Source of the DNA: JADMIH01 sp036399775
GTDB lineage: Bacteria > Chloroflexota > Chloroflexia > QHBQ01 > JADMIH01
NCBI GenBank assembly: GCA_036399775.1
Contig: DASWMJ010000066.1
Location: 50,112-114,111, forward strand
Direction of reading: 5' to 3'
DNA length: 64,000 nt
Part shown: positions 35,451 through 43,929 of the stretch, in pieces
Layout of the letters: every line of letters starts with the position of its first letter
How positions within the stretch are numbered: position 1 is the first letter of the stretch
Translations under genes and position numbers: made by a program
Notes under the pieces: model-generated
What the model saw: only the letters and a program-made list of their open reading frames with translations
What the model was told of the DNA's origin: nothing
Databases searched by the model: none

Positions 35451-35996
35451 ATGGTAGGTTCAGGAAGGGTGATAGGGCTGGTGCTCATAGGGCTGGCGGT
35501 CGTCATGTTCGTGGGGGCCGGGATATTCGTCTTCGGCCAGATGAATCAGGCCGAGAGTAGGATGCAGTCGGGCGGCGCTGCCCTCACGATGGGGTGCGCG
35601 CTGCTCATCGCGGCAATCGTCGCGGGCTTCGGGGTGTGGTTCCTCATGCAAGGGCGCAGCGAGACCTCGCAGTTCGCCGAAGTCGAGAAGCAGAAGCGCA
35701 TCCTCAACATGGTAGCCACGCAGGGCACCGTGCTCATCTCCCATGTAGCCCTCGAAACCAACATGCCGGTGGACCAGGTGAAGGCCGCCATCTACGACCT
35801 GGTAGGCAAAGGCCTCTTCACCGGCTACATAGATTGGAAGTCAGGTAAGCTCATCTCCGCCGACGCCGCCGTGATGACCCAGGCAGCCGCGAGCGGCAAA
35901 TGCCCGAACTGCGGCGCGCCTCAAACTATGGGCGGCAAGGGCGTCGTCAGGTGTGACTTCTGCGGCGCGGAGATCTTCCTACCCAAATCTGCATAA
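35451..35996 (+). CDS. membrane protein with winged-helix-like middle and zinc ribbon
   Basis: The product has 181 residues. Two membrane segments (about 5-28 and 42-65) are followed by a cytoplasmic part with EVEKQKRILNMVATQGTVL and THVALETN-like spacing (ISHVALETNMPVDQVKAAIY), which resembles a small winged helix. A zinc ribbon ends the protein: CPNCGAPQTMGGKGVVRCDF then CGAEIF. Proteins of this make-up often lie near DUF2207 and PspA genes, as here, and may help sense membrane state. No enzyme function is visible. GGAGG precedes the ATG. Confidence 0.7.
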   Translation: MVGSGRVIGLVLIGLAVVMFVGAGIFVFGQMNQAESRMQSGGAALTMGCALLIAAIVAGFGVWFLMQGRSETSQFAEVEKQKRILNMVATQGTVLISHVALETNMPVDQVKAAIYDLVGKGLFTGYIDWKSGKLISADAAVMTQAAASGKCPNCGAPQTMGGKGVVRCDFCGAEIFLPKSA

Positions 35997-36069
35997 CATC
36001 ATCGCCGTAGCGGATTAGCATGCCTAAATCCTTACTCTGCATGAAACACACTCGGAGGCAGGTTTAACT

Positions 36070-38025
36070 ATGCGAGAGACACGATCTTCACTCTCCCGAA
36101 GCATCCGGCGCTTCATCCCGCTCCTCTGCTGGCTGGCAGTCGCCCTGCCGGTCGCGGGCTTTGCCGCCGCGCCACATAGCGCGCTGGCCCAGACCAACCA
36201 GTTCCACATGGACCAGTACGACGCCGAGATCACCATCAACGCCGACAGCTCGCTCGACGTGACCGAGACGCTGCTATACGTCTACGATAGCGGCTCGTTC
36301 AAGCGAGGGCTGCGCGAGATTCCCCTGGACCGCGTAGACAGCATAACAGGCGTGAACGTGGTCGAGATAACCAACGGCAGCGCCACAGAGTACCGCGAGA
36401 CCACCTTCAACGAGGATGACGAGCGAGACCTGGGCGTTCCTGAAACGTTCGGCACCAAAGTCACGGGGAATACGCTGCGGATACGCTGGATTTACCCCGA
36501 AACCACTTCGGGCACAAGGGCGTTCCGCGTGAGCTACCATGTCACCGGGGCGATGCGCGTCTACGACGATCGGGACGAGCTACAGTGGAAGGCGATACCC
36601 CCGGATTGGCAGGGCGACATAGACCGCAGCAGCGTCACAGTCACGCTGCCGGGTAACGTAGACGTGAACAGCCTTACCCTGGCCTCCCAACCCGAAGTCG
36701 AGCCTAGCAGGCAGGGCAACAGCGTAACCTGGTCCGACAACAACGTGAATAACGGCCTGGAAATCGGCGTGCAATTGCCGAAGGGCACGGTCCAGGCCAC
36801 GAAACCGGCATGGCAGCAGGCCATTGACGAGCAGGAGAAGTTTTACGCTGAGCTAGAGAAGAATGAGCCTATATTCAGCTTCATCGCACTCGTGCTGACC
36901 CTGGTGATACTGGTAGGCGGCATACTATGGGTCGTCAGGCGATGGTACCGGGCGGGGCGCGACAAGCCGGTCAAGCTGCTGACCGATTACCTGACCGAGC
37001 CGCCAAGCAGCCTCCCGCCGGGCTTAGTGGGTACTCTCCTTGACGAATCAGCCGACGTGCGAGACGTTATCGCCACTGTAGTGGACCAGGGCACGAAGGG
37101 CAATCTGACCATAAGAGAGGCAGAGAAGGGCGGCCTCCTCTCCTCCAAAGATTTCGAGTACACCCAGACGAACGGCAACGTGCAATACCGCTTCGAGGAG
37201 ATGGTGCTGAACGCCGTCTTCAGCAAGGGCAACCCCGTGCGCCTCTCCGACTTGAAGAACACTTTCTACAGCAAGTTGCCCCCCATCTACGACGAGATGT
37301 ACCGCAACCTGGTCGCGCTCAAATACTTCCCGGAGAACCCCAAGGGCGTGCGGACCCGCAACAGGGTAGTCGGCGTACTGCTCATCGTCCTGGGGGGCCT
37401 GTTATTCTTCCTCGGCATGACGGTTGGGCTGCTCTTCAGCCCGCTCATGATGCTTCCCGGCATCGCGGTGGGCATCGTGGGCTTCGCATTCACGCTCACC
37501 GCCGGGGCGATGCCGCGCAAGACCGACTTCGGCTCCGAGGAAGCGGAGAAGTGGCGCGCATTCGCTCGCTATTTGCAGCAGATGCAGAAGTACACGGACG
37601 TGCAGGCAGCGTCCGACAAGTTCCAGAAGTACCTGCCCTACGCCGTTGCGCTTGGCATAGAGCGCCAGCTTATCACCCAGTTCAACAGCGTGCCCGCCGC
37701 GATGCCCACGTGGTATGCACCCTACGGCTACTACCCTTACCCCGTTGGTGTGCCCGTAGGCGGGCATACGAGCCACACGCGCGGCGGTGGCGGGGGAGAC
37801 GGTGTGCCCAGCTTCGACCCAGGTGGGGCAATGCAGAATATGAGCGACTCCTTCGCAGGCTCGATGCAAGGCATGGCGAACAGCTTCACCGACATGGTGA
37901 ACTCCGCGTCCAACATCATGACCAGCCAGCCTTCCAGCAGCGGCAGCAGTAGCGGCGGCTGGGGAGGTGGCGGCGGCTCCTTTGGTGGCGGCGGAGGCGG
38001 CGGGGGCGGCGGTGGTGCCGACTGA
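36070..38025 (+). CDS. DUF2207 membrane protein with polyglycine tail
   Basis: The product has 651 residues. A signal peptide (about 15-42) leads to the DUF2207 outside domain (FHMDQYDAEITINADSSLDV, VTETLLYVYDSGSFKRGLRE). A membrane span lies at about 270-292, two more at about 435-475, and a cytoplasmic C-terminal domain follows. The tail after about 575 is made of Gly and Ser (GGWGGGGGSFGGGGG). DUF2207 proteins are widespread in Gram-positive-type cells and unassigned in function. Membrane topology and tail match the next gene, so the two are paralogues. GGAGG stands before the ATG. Confidence 0.88.
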   Translation: MRETRSSLSRSIRRFIPLLCWLAVALPVAGFAAAPHSALAQTNQFHMDQYDAEITINADSSLDVTETLLYVYDSGSFKRGLREIPLDRVDSITGVNVVEITNGSATEYRETTFNEDDERDLGVPETFGTKVTGNTLRIRWIYPETTSGTRAFRVSYHVTGAMRVYDDRDELQWKAIPPDWQGDIDRSSVTVTLPGNVDVNSLTLASQPEVEPSRQGNSVTWSDNNVNNGLEIGVQLPKGTVQATKPAWQQAIDEQEKFYAELEKNEPIFSFIALVLTLVILVGGILWVVRRWYRAGRDKPVKLLTDYLTEPPSSLPPGLVGTLLDESADVRDVIATVVDQGTKGNLTIREAEKGGLLSSKDFEYTQTNGNVQYRFEEMVLNAVFSKGNPVRLSDLKNTFYSKLPPIYDEMYRNLVALKYFPENPKGVRTRNRVVGVLLIVLGGLLFFLGMTVGLLFSPLMMLPGIAVGIVGFAFTLTAGAMPRKTDFGSEEAEKWRAFARYLQQMQKYTDVQAASDKFQKYLPYAVALGIERQLITQFNSVPAAMPTWYAPYGYYPYPVGVPVGGHTSHTRGGGGGDGVPSFDPGGAMQNMSDSFAGSMQGMANSFTDMVNSASNIMTSQPSSSGSSSGGWGGGGGSFGGGGGGGGGGGAD

Positions 38026-38052
38026 GTAAGTACCGAGTGCTGAGTACCAGGT
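38026..38052. repeat. short GTACCGAGTGCTGAGTACC repeat
   Basis: Units of the type GAGTACC/GAGTGCT follow the stop of the first DUF2207 gene. The reverse complement is the ACTCGGT unit of the repeats at 42737-42770 and 58999-59036. Confidence 0.6.
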
Positions 38053-38058
38053 GCTATC

Positions 38059-38223
38059 TGTAGGGGCGAGGCATGCCTCAATGGTGTCGCATTAAAATTC
38101 TGGCTGTGCTTACACTTGGCCGAAGGGTTATATGGTACTAGCAATTTGCCAAGGTACGTCAGGCATGCGGCCTTACCCCTAAAACTTTAATGCGACACCA
38201 TTGAGGCATGCCTCGCCTCTACA
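38059..38223. mobile_element. 165-bp element with 41-bp terminal inverted repeats (MITE-like)
   Basis: The left end (38059-38099) and the right end (38183-38223) are inverted copies with two mismatches; both contain GGCGAGGCATGCCTCAATGG followed by TGTCGCATTAAA. The 83-bp middle has no coding capacity. A 21-nt piece of the inner end (38078-38098) recurs exactly at 63902-63922. No clear target-site duplication is visible, so mobility is inferred from structure only. Confidence 0.65.
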
Positions 38224-38283
38224 AAAATGTTCCGCCACTTCGACGTGATGCGCTAAAACAGGTTACGCAAGGAGGCGGCGCGT

Positions 38284-40353
38284 ATGGGAGAGAACATATT
38301 CTCCGCGCTTAGACGCGAATACCAGGCCGCCCACCCCAACCGTCCCAGGAGAAAAAGTGCCAATCGCTTACCGGGTTGGTTACTCAGCCTGCTCTTCATC
38401 CTCGCTTTCCTCACTTTCCCTTTCTGGCTGCCCAGGATAGGCAGCTTCTTTGGCGCGCTCTCCCCTCCCGACAGGCAATTCCACATGGAGGAGTACAACG
38501 CCGACATCACCATCAACCGGGATGCGACCGTAGATGTGACGGAAACGCTGGTCTACTCCTTCGACAAAGGCCAGTTCCGGCGGGGAACGCGCATCATTCC
38601 CCAGGGCCGCATCGAAAGCTTCACGAACGTGCGGGTCGCCGAGGTGCGCGGAGACGGAACTTTCCCCTACAACGATACCGGCTTCGAGCCTGATGATACT
38701 ACCTATATCACCCACGACCCAGGCACGTTCGGCACTACCTGGGAATTCTCCCGCTCTCGTGGGGAAACGGACCAATATATACGCTGGATATACGGCCCGA
38801 CGTCGAACAGCACCCGTATCTTCCTCATCAGCTACCGTGTGTCAGGGGTCATAAGGGTGTACGGCGACCGCAACCTCTTCGGCTGGTATGCGGTGCCGCC
38901 GGAATGGGCCTCTGCAATAAACAAGAGCCGCGTTCGAGTGACCCTACCCCCAGGCACCGACCTGGGCGCGCTGGATGTGCTGTCAACCCCCCGCGCCGAG
39001 ATAAACCGGGAAGGTAACACCGTAACATGGGTCGTCAACGGCGGCCTGGACGATGGCCTGGACGTGCAACTGCGTATGCCGCAGGGGGTTGTGCAGCTTG
39101 CCGGGCCTCCCGGCTGGCAGGCCGCATACGACAGCGAGGAAGCGCGCAAGCAAAACCTTGTAGCCCCCGTCAACTTCGGTCTATTCGTCTTGGGCGCGCT
39201 GATCCTGGTGTTAGGTCCGCTTGGGATGCTCATGCATTGGTACAGGCGGGGGCGTGACAAGCCGGTAGAGCTTCACAGCGATTACCTGTCCGAGCCGCCC
39301 AGCGACCTCCCGCCGGGGCTGGTTGGCCTTCTCCTGCATGAGAACGCCGGTAAAGCCGAAGTGGTCGCTACAATAGTTGACCTGGCACGCAAGGGAAAGC
39401 TGGCGATACAAGATATCCGCCGGGGCAAAAAATCTCGCATCAAGGATTTTGAATACACGCTGGCAAGCCTGGACGTGGATTATGAGTTCGAGCGCGAGGT
39501 ATTGGAAGCATTGTTCAAAAGGGGATCGCAGGTACGGCTTTCCGCCCTGAAGAATACCTTTTACAGGGATTTGCCAGGCATCTATAGCGCTATGGACAGG
39601 GAGCTTGTAGCCCTCGGATACCTGCCCGACAATTATAGGAAGACTCACACGCCCTACGTGGCAACTGGCTGCCTTGCTACCCTTTTAGCGGTGGTTGGCT
39701 ATATAGCGGCCTTCACGTTCCTGGCGGGCGAGTTCACCTTCGGCCTGGCTTCCCTCTGCCTCGGTGCGGGCGTGAGCGGGTACGTCTGGTCGTCGCTAGG
39801 CCCACTGATGAAGCGCAGGCACGACCTCGGCGCGGAAGAGATCGTGAAGTGGCGGGCGTTCGAGCGATACTTACGGCAAATGGAGAAGTATGGAGGTGTC
39901 GAGGCCGCGAGCGAGAAGCTGGAGAGGTACCTGCCCTATGCGATAGCCCTGGGCATCCAAAAGGAGTTCCTCAGCCAATTCGAGGATGAAGCAGTCAATA
40001 TACCGTCCTGGTATGCAGTGGGTATTTCACCGGAGGCGAACGCACGAACGGCTACAGGCGTCACAAGTGAAGCCGGCCTTTCGTCCGGCAGCGTGGGTAG
40101 CGGCCGGCAACTTGATGTTGGGGGGGCCATACAGGGAGCGAGCGACTCCGTGGCGGGTAGCATCCAGGGCCTCGCGGATAGCTTCACCTACATGGTCAAT
40201 AGCACAGCCGACGTGCTCACGAGCCAGCCTCCAAGCGTCAGCAGCAGTGGAGGCAGCAGCTATTCAAGTAGCAGCAGTAGCAGTAGCTATTCGAGCAGTA
40301 GCTCATCTAGCAGTGGCGGAAGCAGCGGAGGCGGTGGCGGCGGCGCGGACTGA
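38284..40353 (+). CDS. DUF2207 membrane protein, second copy, with Ser/Gly tail
   Basis: The product has 689 residues. It starts with a basic cytoplasmic part and a membrane span (about 36-56), followed by the DUF2207 domain (FHMEEYNADITINRDATVDV, VTETLVYSFDKGQFRRGTR). Further spans are at about 300-320 and 460-505. The end is a low-complexity serine run and a glycine run (YSSSSSSSSGGSSGGGGGG). It resembles the upstream DUF2207 protein along its length but differs in the N-terminus. AAGGAGG precedes the ATG. The spacer to the upstream paralogue is filled with the TIR element. Confidence 0.87.
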   Translation: MGENIFSALRREYQAAHPNRPRRKSANRLPGWLLSLLFILAFLTFPFWLPRIGSFFGALSPPDRQFHMEEYNADITINRDATVDVTETLVYSFDKGQFRRGTRIIPQGRIESFTNVRVAEVRGDGTFPYNDTGFEPDDTTYITHDPGTFGTTWEFSRSRGETDQYIRWIYGPTSNSTRIFLISYRVSGVIRVYGDRNLFGWYAVPPEWASAINKSRVRVTLPPGTDLGALDVLSTPRAEINREGNTVTWVVNGGLDDGLDVQLRMPQGVVQLAGPPGWQAAYDSEEARKQNLVAPVNFGLFVLGALILVLGPLGMLMHWYRRGRDKPVELHSDYLSEPPSDLPPGLVGLLLHENAGKAEVVATIVDLARKGKLAIQDIRRGKKSRIKDFEYTLASLDVDYEFEREVLEALFKRGSQVRLSALKNTFYRDLPGIYSAMDRELVALGYLPDNYRKTHTPYVATGCLATLLAVVGYIAAFTFLAGEFTFGLASLCLGAGVSGYVWSSLGPLMKRRHDLGAEEIVKWRAFERYLRQMEKYGGVEAASEKLERYLPYAIALGIQKEFLSQFEDEAVNIPSWYAVGISPEANARTATGVTSEAGLSSGSVGSGRQLDVGGAIQGASDSVAGSIQGLADSFTYMVNSTADVLTSQPPSVSSSGGSSYSSSSSSSSYSSSSSSSSGGSSGGGGGGAD

Positions 40354-40356
40354 GCA

Positions 40357-40438
40357 AGGGGTCAGGGATTAGGGATCAGACTGAGTGCTATTACTGCCGT
40401 CTAATCCCTAACCCCTAACCCCTAACCCCTGACCCCTG
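40357..40438. repeat. hairpin of CCCCTAA/CCCCTGA heptamer units
   Basis: Left arm 40357-40379 (GGGGTCAGGGATTAGGGATC) and right arm about 40401-40438 (units of CCCTAAC, CCCCTAA, CCCCTGA) can pair. The right arm has about five units. The same units occur at 44627-44730 and, as one short arm, at 60095-60117. Confidence 0.8.
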
Positions 40439-40727
40439 CGCACCTGGCACAACTTCTGCTAAACAGGAAGACACTGGCCGATAGATGGCAGTGGCATCAA
40501 GCCAAACGTATAGACAGCGTAATGGCTCGTAGCTCCTGCAAAAATGACGCTAGCGACTTCAATCCCCCGCCTTCAGCAAAACTCCCCGTACGCTCAAGCG
40601 CCACGACTCCCCAAACTCGCTAAATCTCCCCTAACTAACAACAAGACCAATATCTCATGGTCGGGCTGATGCTCATCACAGAGCAAAGCGACCCGACCAC
40701 TTTATTGGCGCGTAGGAGGACCACACT
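40439..40727. other. intergenic region before the SRPBCC gene
   Basis: This 289-bp stretch has no convincing gene. Near its end GGTCGGG (40659-40665) can pair with CCCGACC (40691-40697), giving a hairpin shortly before the ribosome site. No consensus promoter is evident. Confidence 0.4.
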
Positions 40728-41243
40728 ATGAAAGTGAAGAAAACCGTTACGATCATGAAATCGCCAGAAGAACTCTACACCTTCTGGCACGATTTCGAGA
40801 ATCTACCGCGCTTCATGCGGCATCTCGAATCTGTGCAGGTAACCCGAGATGGGCGGTCACACTGGAAGGCGAAAGCCCCCGCGGGACAGACGGTTGAGTG
40901 GGACGCCGAAGTCACCGAGGACAGGCCCAACGAATTGATAGCATGGCGCTCGCTTGAGGGCGCGGACGTAGAGAACTCCGGGTCGGTGCGCTTCATGCCC
41001 GCGACAGGCGGACGGGGTGCGGTGGTGCAGGTAGACCTGCAATACGACGCGCCGGGCGGCCCGCTAGGCGTGCTGATTGCCAAGCTATCCGGCGAAGAGC
41101 CGGAGCACCAGCTCTACGACGACCTGCGCGGCTTCAAGCAGGTGATGGAGCTAGGGGAGGTCGTGCTCTCGGAGGCCACCCTACAGGGCACGCAACTGTT
41201 CCAACGTCCTGGGCGAGCGCCGGAGGTCGGGGCGACCACGTAG
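40728..41243 (+). CDS. SRPBCC / polyketide cyclase-dehydrase-like protein
   Basis: The product has 171 residues. It has the SRPBCC pattern: KTVTIMKSPEELYTFWHDFE at the N-terminus, then PRFMRHLESVQVTRDGRSHW, TVEWDAEVTEDRPNELIAWR and a final helix with DDLRGFKQVMELGE. This fold binds hydrophobic ligands in a deep pocket. Similar proteins often stand next to zinc alcohol dehydrogenases, as here, and the two genes are only 71 nt apart, suggesting one operon and perhaps a shared metabolite. The ligand cannot be predicted. AGGAGG stands before the ATG. Confidence 0.85.
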   Translation: MKVKKTVTIMKSPEELYTFWHDFENLPRFMRHLESVQVTRDGRSHWKAKAPAGQTVEWDAEVTEDRPNELIAWRSLEGADVENSGSVRFMPATGGRGAVVQVDLQYDAPGGPLGVLIAKLSGEEPEHQLYDDLRGFKQVMELGEVVLSEATLQGTQLFQRPGRAPEVGATT

Positions 41244-41251
41244 TACAGCAC

Positions 41252-41286
41252 GATCGGGCTGCTCGCTTTGCTGGCGTGGCCCGATC
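41252..41286 (+). promoter_or_regulatory. hairpin between SRPBCC and dehydrogenase genes
   Basis: A perfect 8-bp stem (GATCGGGC with GCCCGATC) encloses a 19-nt loop and ends 15 nt before the AAAAGGAGA ribosome site of the dehydrogenase. It may act as a partial terminator or as a block to RNA decay. No T-run follows. Confidence 0.4.
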
Positions 41287-41314
41287 TACATTGAAACCCG
41301 AAAAGGAGAACTTG

Positions 41315-42484
41315 ATGAAAGCCAATTGTTGGATGTCTACCAAGAAGATGGAAGTCCAGGACGTGCCCGACCCGAAAATCCTGAACCAGCACGATGCGAT
41401 AGTCCAGATAAGCTCGACGGCGATCTGCGGCTCCGACCTCCACATGTACAACGGACTCCTTCCGACGATGCAGAGGGGCGACGTGCTTGGGCACGAGTTT
41501 ATGGGCGAAATTGTCGAAGTGGGTCGCGACGTAAAGAAAGTAAAGGTCGGCGACCGCGTGATCGTCCCCTTCCCGATCTCCTGCGGCAAGTGTTATTTCT
41601 GCCAGCAGGAATTGTATTCGATGTGCGAAAACACCAACCCGAATGCATGGATGCAGGAGACGGTGTGGGGGCACGGCACCGGGGGCGTTTATGGCTACTC
41701 GCACATGCTCGGCGGCTATCCTGGGGGCCAGGCCCAGTACGCTCGCGTGCCATTCGCCGATGTCAATCCACTCAAAATCCCGGCTGGAATCCCAGATGAA
41801 AAGGTGCTATTTCTCACCGACGCCTTCCCAACGGGGTATTACGCCGCCGATAACTGCGACATCCAGCCGGGCGACACGATAGCCATATGGGGTTGCGGGC
41901 CTATAGGCCAGTTCGCAATCAGGAGCGCCTTCCTGCTCGGCGCTGAGCGCGTGATCGCCATAGACCGCGTTGACTACCGGCTCCAGATGGCGCGCGATGG
42001 CGGCGCGGAAACTATCAACTTCGAGGAAGTAGACAAGTTGCTCGACGTTATCAAGGACATGACCGGCGGGCGCGGCCCTGACGCCTGTATAGACGCGGTC
42101 GGTATGCAGGCGTCCGGTGGTGGTCCTTTAGGCGTAATCGATCACGTAAAACAAGCCATCAAGCTGGAGACGGACCGCCCTATGGCCCTGCGCGAAGCGA
42201 TGATGGCCGTGCGTAACGGCGGCACGCTCTCAGTCGTCGGCGACTACGCCGGTTTTATAGACAATGTCCCCTTCGGCTCCATCATGAACCGGGCCGTAAC
42301 CGTGCGAACGGGCCAGACCCCGGTTCAACGGTACTATCACGAACTGCTCGAACGCATTCTGAACGGCGAAATAGACCCCAGCTTCGTCGCCACGCACACC
42401 TTGCCCCTCAGCGAGACCCCCAAAGGGTACCAGTTGATGGACAACAAGGAGGACGGTTGCGTCAAAGTCGTGGTAAAACCGTAG
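41315..42484 (+). CDS. zinc-dependent alcohol dehydrogenase
   Basis: The product has 389 residues. Catalytic zinc ligands are in CGSDLHMYNG (Cys about 37) and GHEFMGEIVEVG (His about 60); the structural zinc site is CGKCYFCQQELYSMC (about 90-104). The NAD-binding fold has WGCGPIGQFAIRSAFLLGAE. Length and the inserts after the structural site match the group that includes glutathione-independent formaldehyde dehydrogenase, but the substrate is uncertain. I chose the ATG at 41315 because AAGGAGA stands 7-8 nt before it; the frame extends to a GTG at 41276. Probably in an operon with the SRPBCC gene. Confidence 0.92.
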   Translation: MKANCWMSTKKMEVQDVPDPKILNQHDAIVQISSTAICGSDLHMYNGLLPTMQRGDVLGHEFMGEIVEVGRDVKKVKVGDRVIVPFPISCGKCYFCQQELYSMCENTNPNAWMQETVWGHGTGGVYGYSHMLGGYPGGQAQYARVPFADVNPLKIPAGIPDEKVLFLTDAFPTGYYAADNCDIQPGDTIAIWGCGPIGQFAIRSAFLLGAERVIAIDRVDYRLQMARDGGAETINFEEVDKLLDVIKDMTGGRGPDACIDAVGMQASGGGPLGVIDHVKQAIKLETDRPMALREAMMAVRNGGTLSVVGDYAGFIDNVPFGSIMNRAVTVRTGQTPVQRYYHELLERILNGEIDPSFVATHTLPLSETPKGYQLMDNKEDGCVKVVVKP

Positions 42485-42497
42485 TCTGTAAAGTTGC

Positions 42498-42590
42498 GGT
42501 AGGGGCGACCCGCATGCGCACCCTGTCCGGGTCAGCACAGAAGCATAATACGCCAACCCCACCAGGGCGACCCACCGGGTCGCCCCTACC
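42498..42590. repeat. inverted repeat with GTAGGGGCGACCCG arms
   Basis: Perfect 15-bp arms (42498-42512 with 42576-42590) begin 14 nt after the dehydrogenase stop. The right part also folds on itself (GGGCGACCC ACC GGGTCGCCC). The same words are at 63821-63901 and, in a changed form, in the palindrome at 5922-5981. Confidence 0.85.
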
Positions 42591-42736
42591 ATTGTTTTAT
42601 CCTACCCCTGGACATTGCGCGGCCTCACGTTTATCTCCTTGCCCTCTTAAGTTATACTAGGACGCAACAAAGTTCGGGCATTGTACGTAGTATGTGTTGC
42701 GTGGTTAGAGAGACCATGAGCAAAAGCAGGGCGAGC

Positions 42737-42770
42737 ACTCGGTACTCGGTACTCGGTACTCGGTACTCAC
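42737..42770. repeat. tandem ACTCGGT heptamer repeat
   Basis: About four exact ACTCGGT units are in tandem just before the AGGAGGT ribosome site of the next gene. A second arm is not visible. Related units occur at 58999-59036, and in reverse at 38026-38052. Confidence 0.8.
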
Positions 42771-42787
42771 AACTCAGGAGGTAATTG

Positions 42788-43801
42788 ATGGATATAAAGG
42801 ACAGGGTGATGGGCGACCAGCCCAACAGTTTTCTGCACAAGATAGCGAGCATCGTGCCTGGGTACAAAGGCTACGTGGACCGCGAGCGGCGGCGCGACGC
42901 CGATAAGCTTCTACGCACGCACCTGGCCCGCCAGTACTCGGAGCAGCGTGAGCGGCTCACCCGCGTGCAGCAGAGCCTCCTGCGCTCTCGCAAGCTGGAC
43001 CAGATAGACGACGTGGAGCGACTCGCCGGGCTGCTGCAACGCTTCATTGACAGGTTATCCACAGCGACCTACGGCTACACCGGCCTGTTCGACCCCGTAA
43101 AGGTGGAAGCCGAAGACCTGGACCAGCTCTACGCCTTCGATATGGCGCTGGCGAGCGGTATTGAAGAAGTATCATCGGCCATAAGCGGTGTCGAGTCGAG
43201 CACCGGCGATGCGGAAGAGCTACCCACGAGCGTATCTCGCCTGGAGAGCGTGCTGGACGACCTGAATCGCCGCCTCAACGAGCGCTCCGATCTGCTCACA
43301 TCGGGCCGCCGCCTTGAGCAAAGCAGCTACCAGTCCCTTGTGAGCAACCTCGACAGGCCGGAAACCTCAGAAGTGCCGCTCAGTTATCCCGGCATGGCCC
43401 CCACCGCGCAAGAGACGGCAGCGGGCGCGGGCTTCCCCGGCACGGGCGAGATAGCCCGCTACCCTGAAGGTGGATTAGGCGCTGGGAGTGGGGCCGGGCC
43501 AATGTCCGAGGGCCAGCCTACCTACAACCTCAACAGCAGCATGCCTCAGTCGCCCGCACCCGGCATATCGAGCCTGACCGAGGGCAACCAGGGCTTCTCC
43601 GAGCAATCGAGCGAGATAGAAATGAGCGGCGGAGGCCCCGGTGATATACCCCTGGGAGGCTCCGCAGGCACGGGCGTAGAGACCGCCTCTTCACCCGCCA
43701 CCGCCCCCGGCGCGCCAGGCGGCGACCTCGTGGAAGGACTTGGAATGGCCAACAGCATGGGCGACGTTGATACGCCCGCCCCGTCACCGGAGAGAAGTTA
43801 G
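42788..43801 (+). CDS. coiled-coil protein with disordered Gly/Pro-rich C-terminus, beside pspA
   Basis: The product has 337 residues with no membrane span. Residues 1-185 are mostly helical (DADKLLRTHLARQYSEQRER, RVQQSLLRSRKLDQIDDVER) with coiled-coil character. After about residue 195 the chain is rich in Gly, Pro and Ser and probably unfolded. I do not recognise a named domain. The next two genes are PspA and SPFH-zinc ribbon, so it may be a partner in that membrane-maintenance set. AGGAGGT stands 5 nt before the ATG at 42788; the in-frame TTG just before it is unlikely to be the start. Confidence 0.75.
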   Translation: MDIKDRVMGDQPNSFLHKIASIVPGYKGYVDRERRRDADKLLRTHLARQYSEQRERLTRVQQSLLRSRKLDQIDDVERLAGLLQRFIDRLSTATYGYTGLFDPVKVEAEDLDQLYAFDMALASGIEEVSSAISGVESSTGDAEELPTSVSRLESVLDDLNRRLNERSDLLTSGRRLEQSSYQSLVSNLDRPETSEVPLSYPGMAPTAQETAAGAGFPGTGEIARYPEGGLGAGSGAGPMSEGQPTYNLNSSMPQSPAPGISSLTEGNQGFSEQSSEIEMSGGGPGDIPLGGSAGTGVETASSPATAPGAPGGDLVEGLGMANSMGDVDTPAPSPERS

Positions 43802-43802
43802 C

Positions 43803-43914
43803 AATCAGAAATCAGAAGTCAGAAATTAGAAATCAGCTTTCTTAGCTGTAACTTCTGATTTTTAGCTTCGAACGTCTAAATTCTGATTTCTGACTTCTGA
43901 TTTCTGATTTCTAT
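43803..43914. repeat. hairpin of ATCAGAA octamer units before pspA
   Basis: Left arm 43803-43836 (AATCAGAAATCAGAAGTCAG onward) and right arm about 43876-43914 (TCTGATTTCTGACTTCTGAT onward) can pair over nearly 30 bp around a 40-nt loop. The element fills the spacer between two genes and ends 4 nt before the AAGGAGG site of pspA. Confidence 0.85.
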
Positions 43915-43929
43915 TCAAGGAGGAAAATA

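Noticed and set aside
43803..43914. Possible CRISPR array (also at 52377-52570)
   Set aside because: The units are 7-8 nt long and directly joined. There are no spacers of 30-40 nt and no cas genes.
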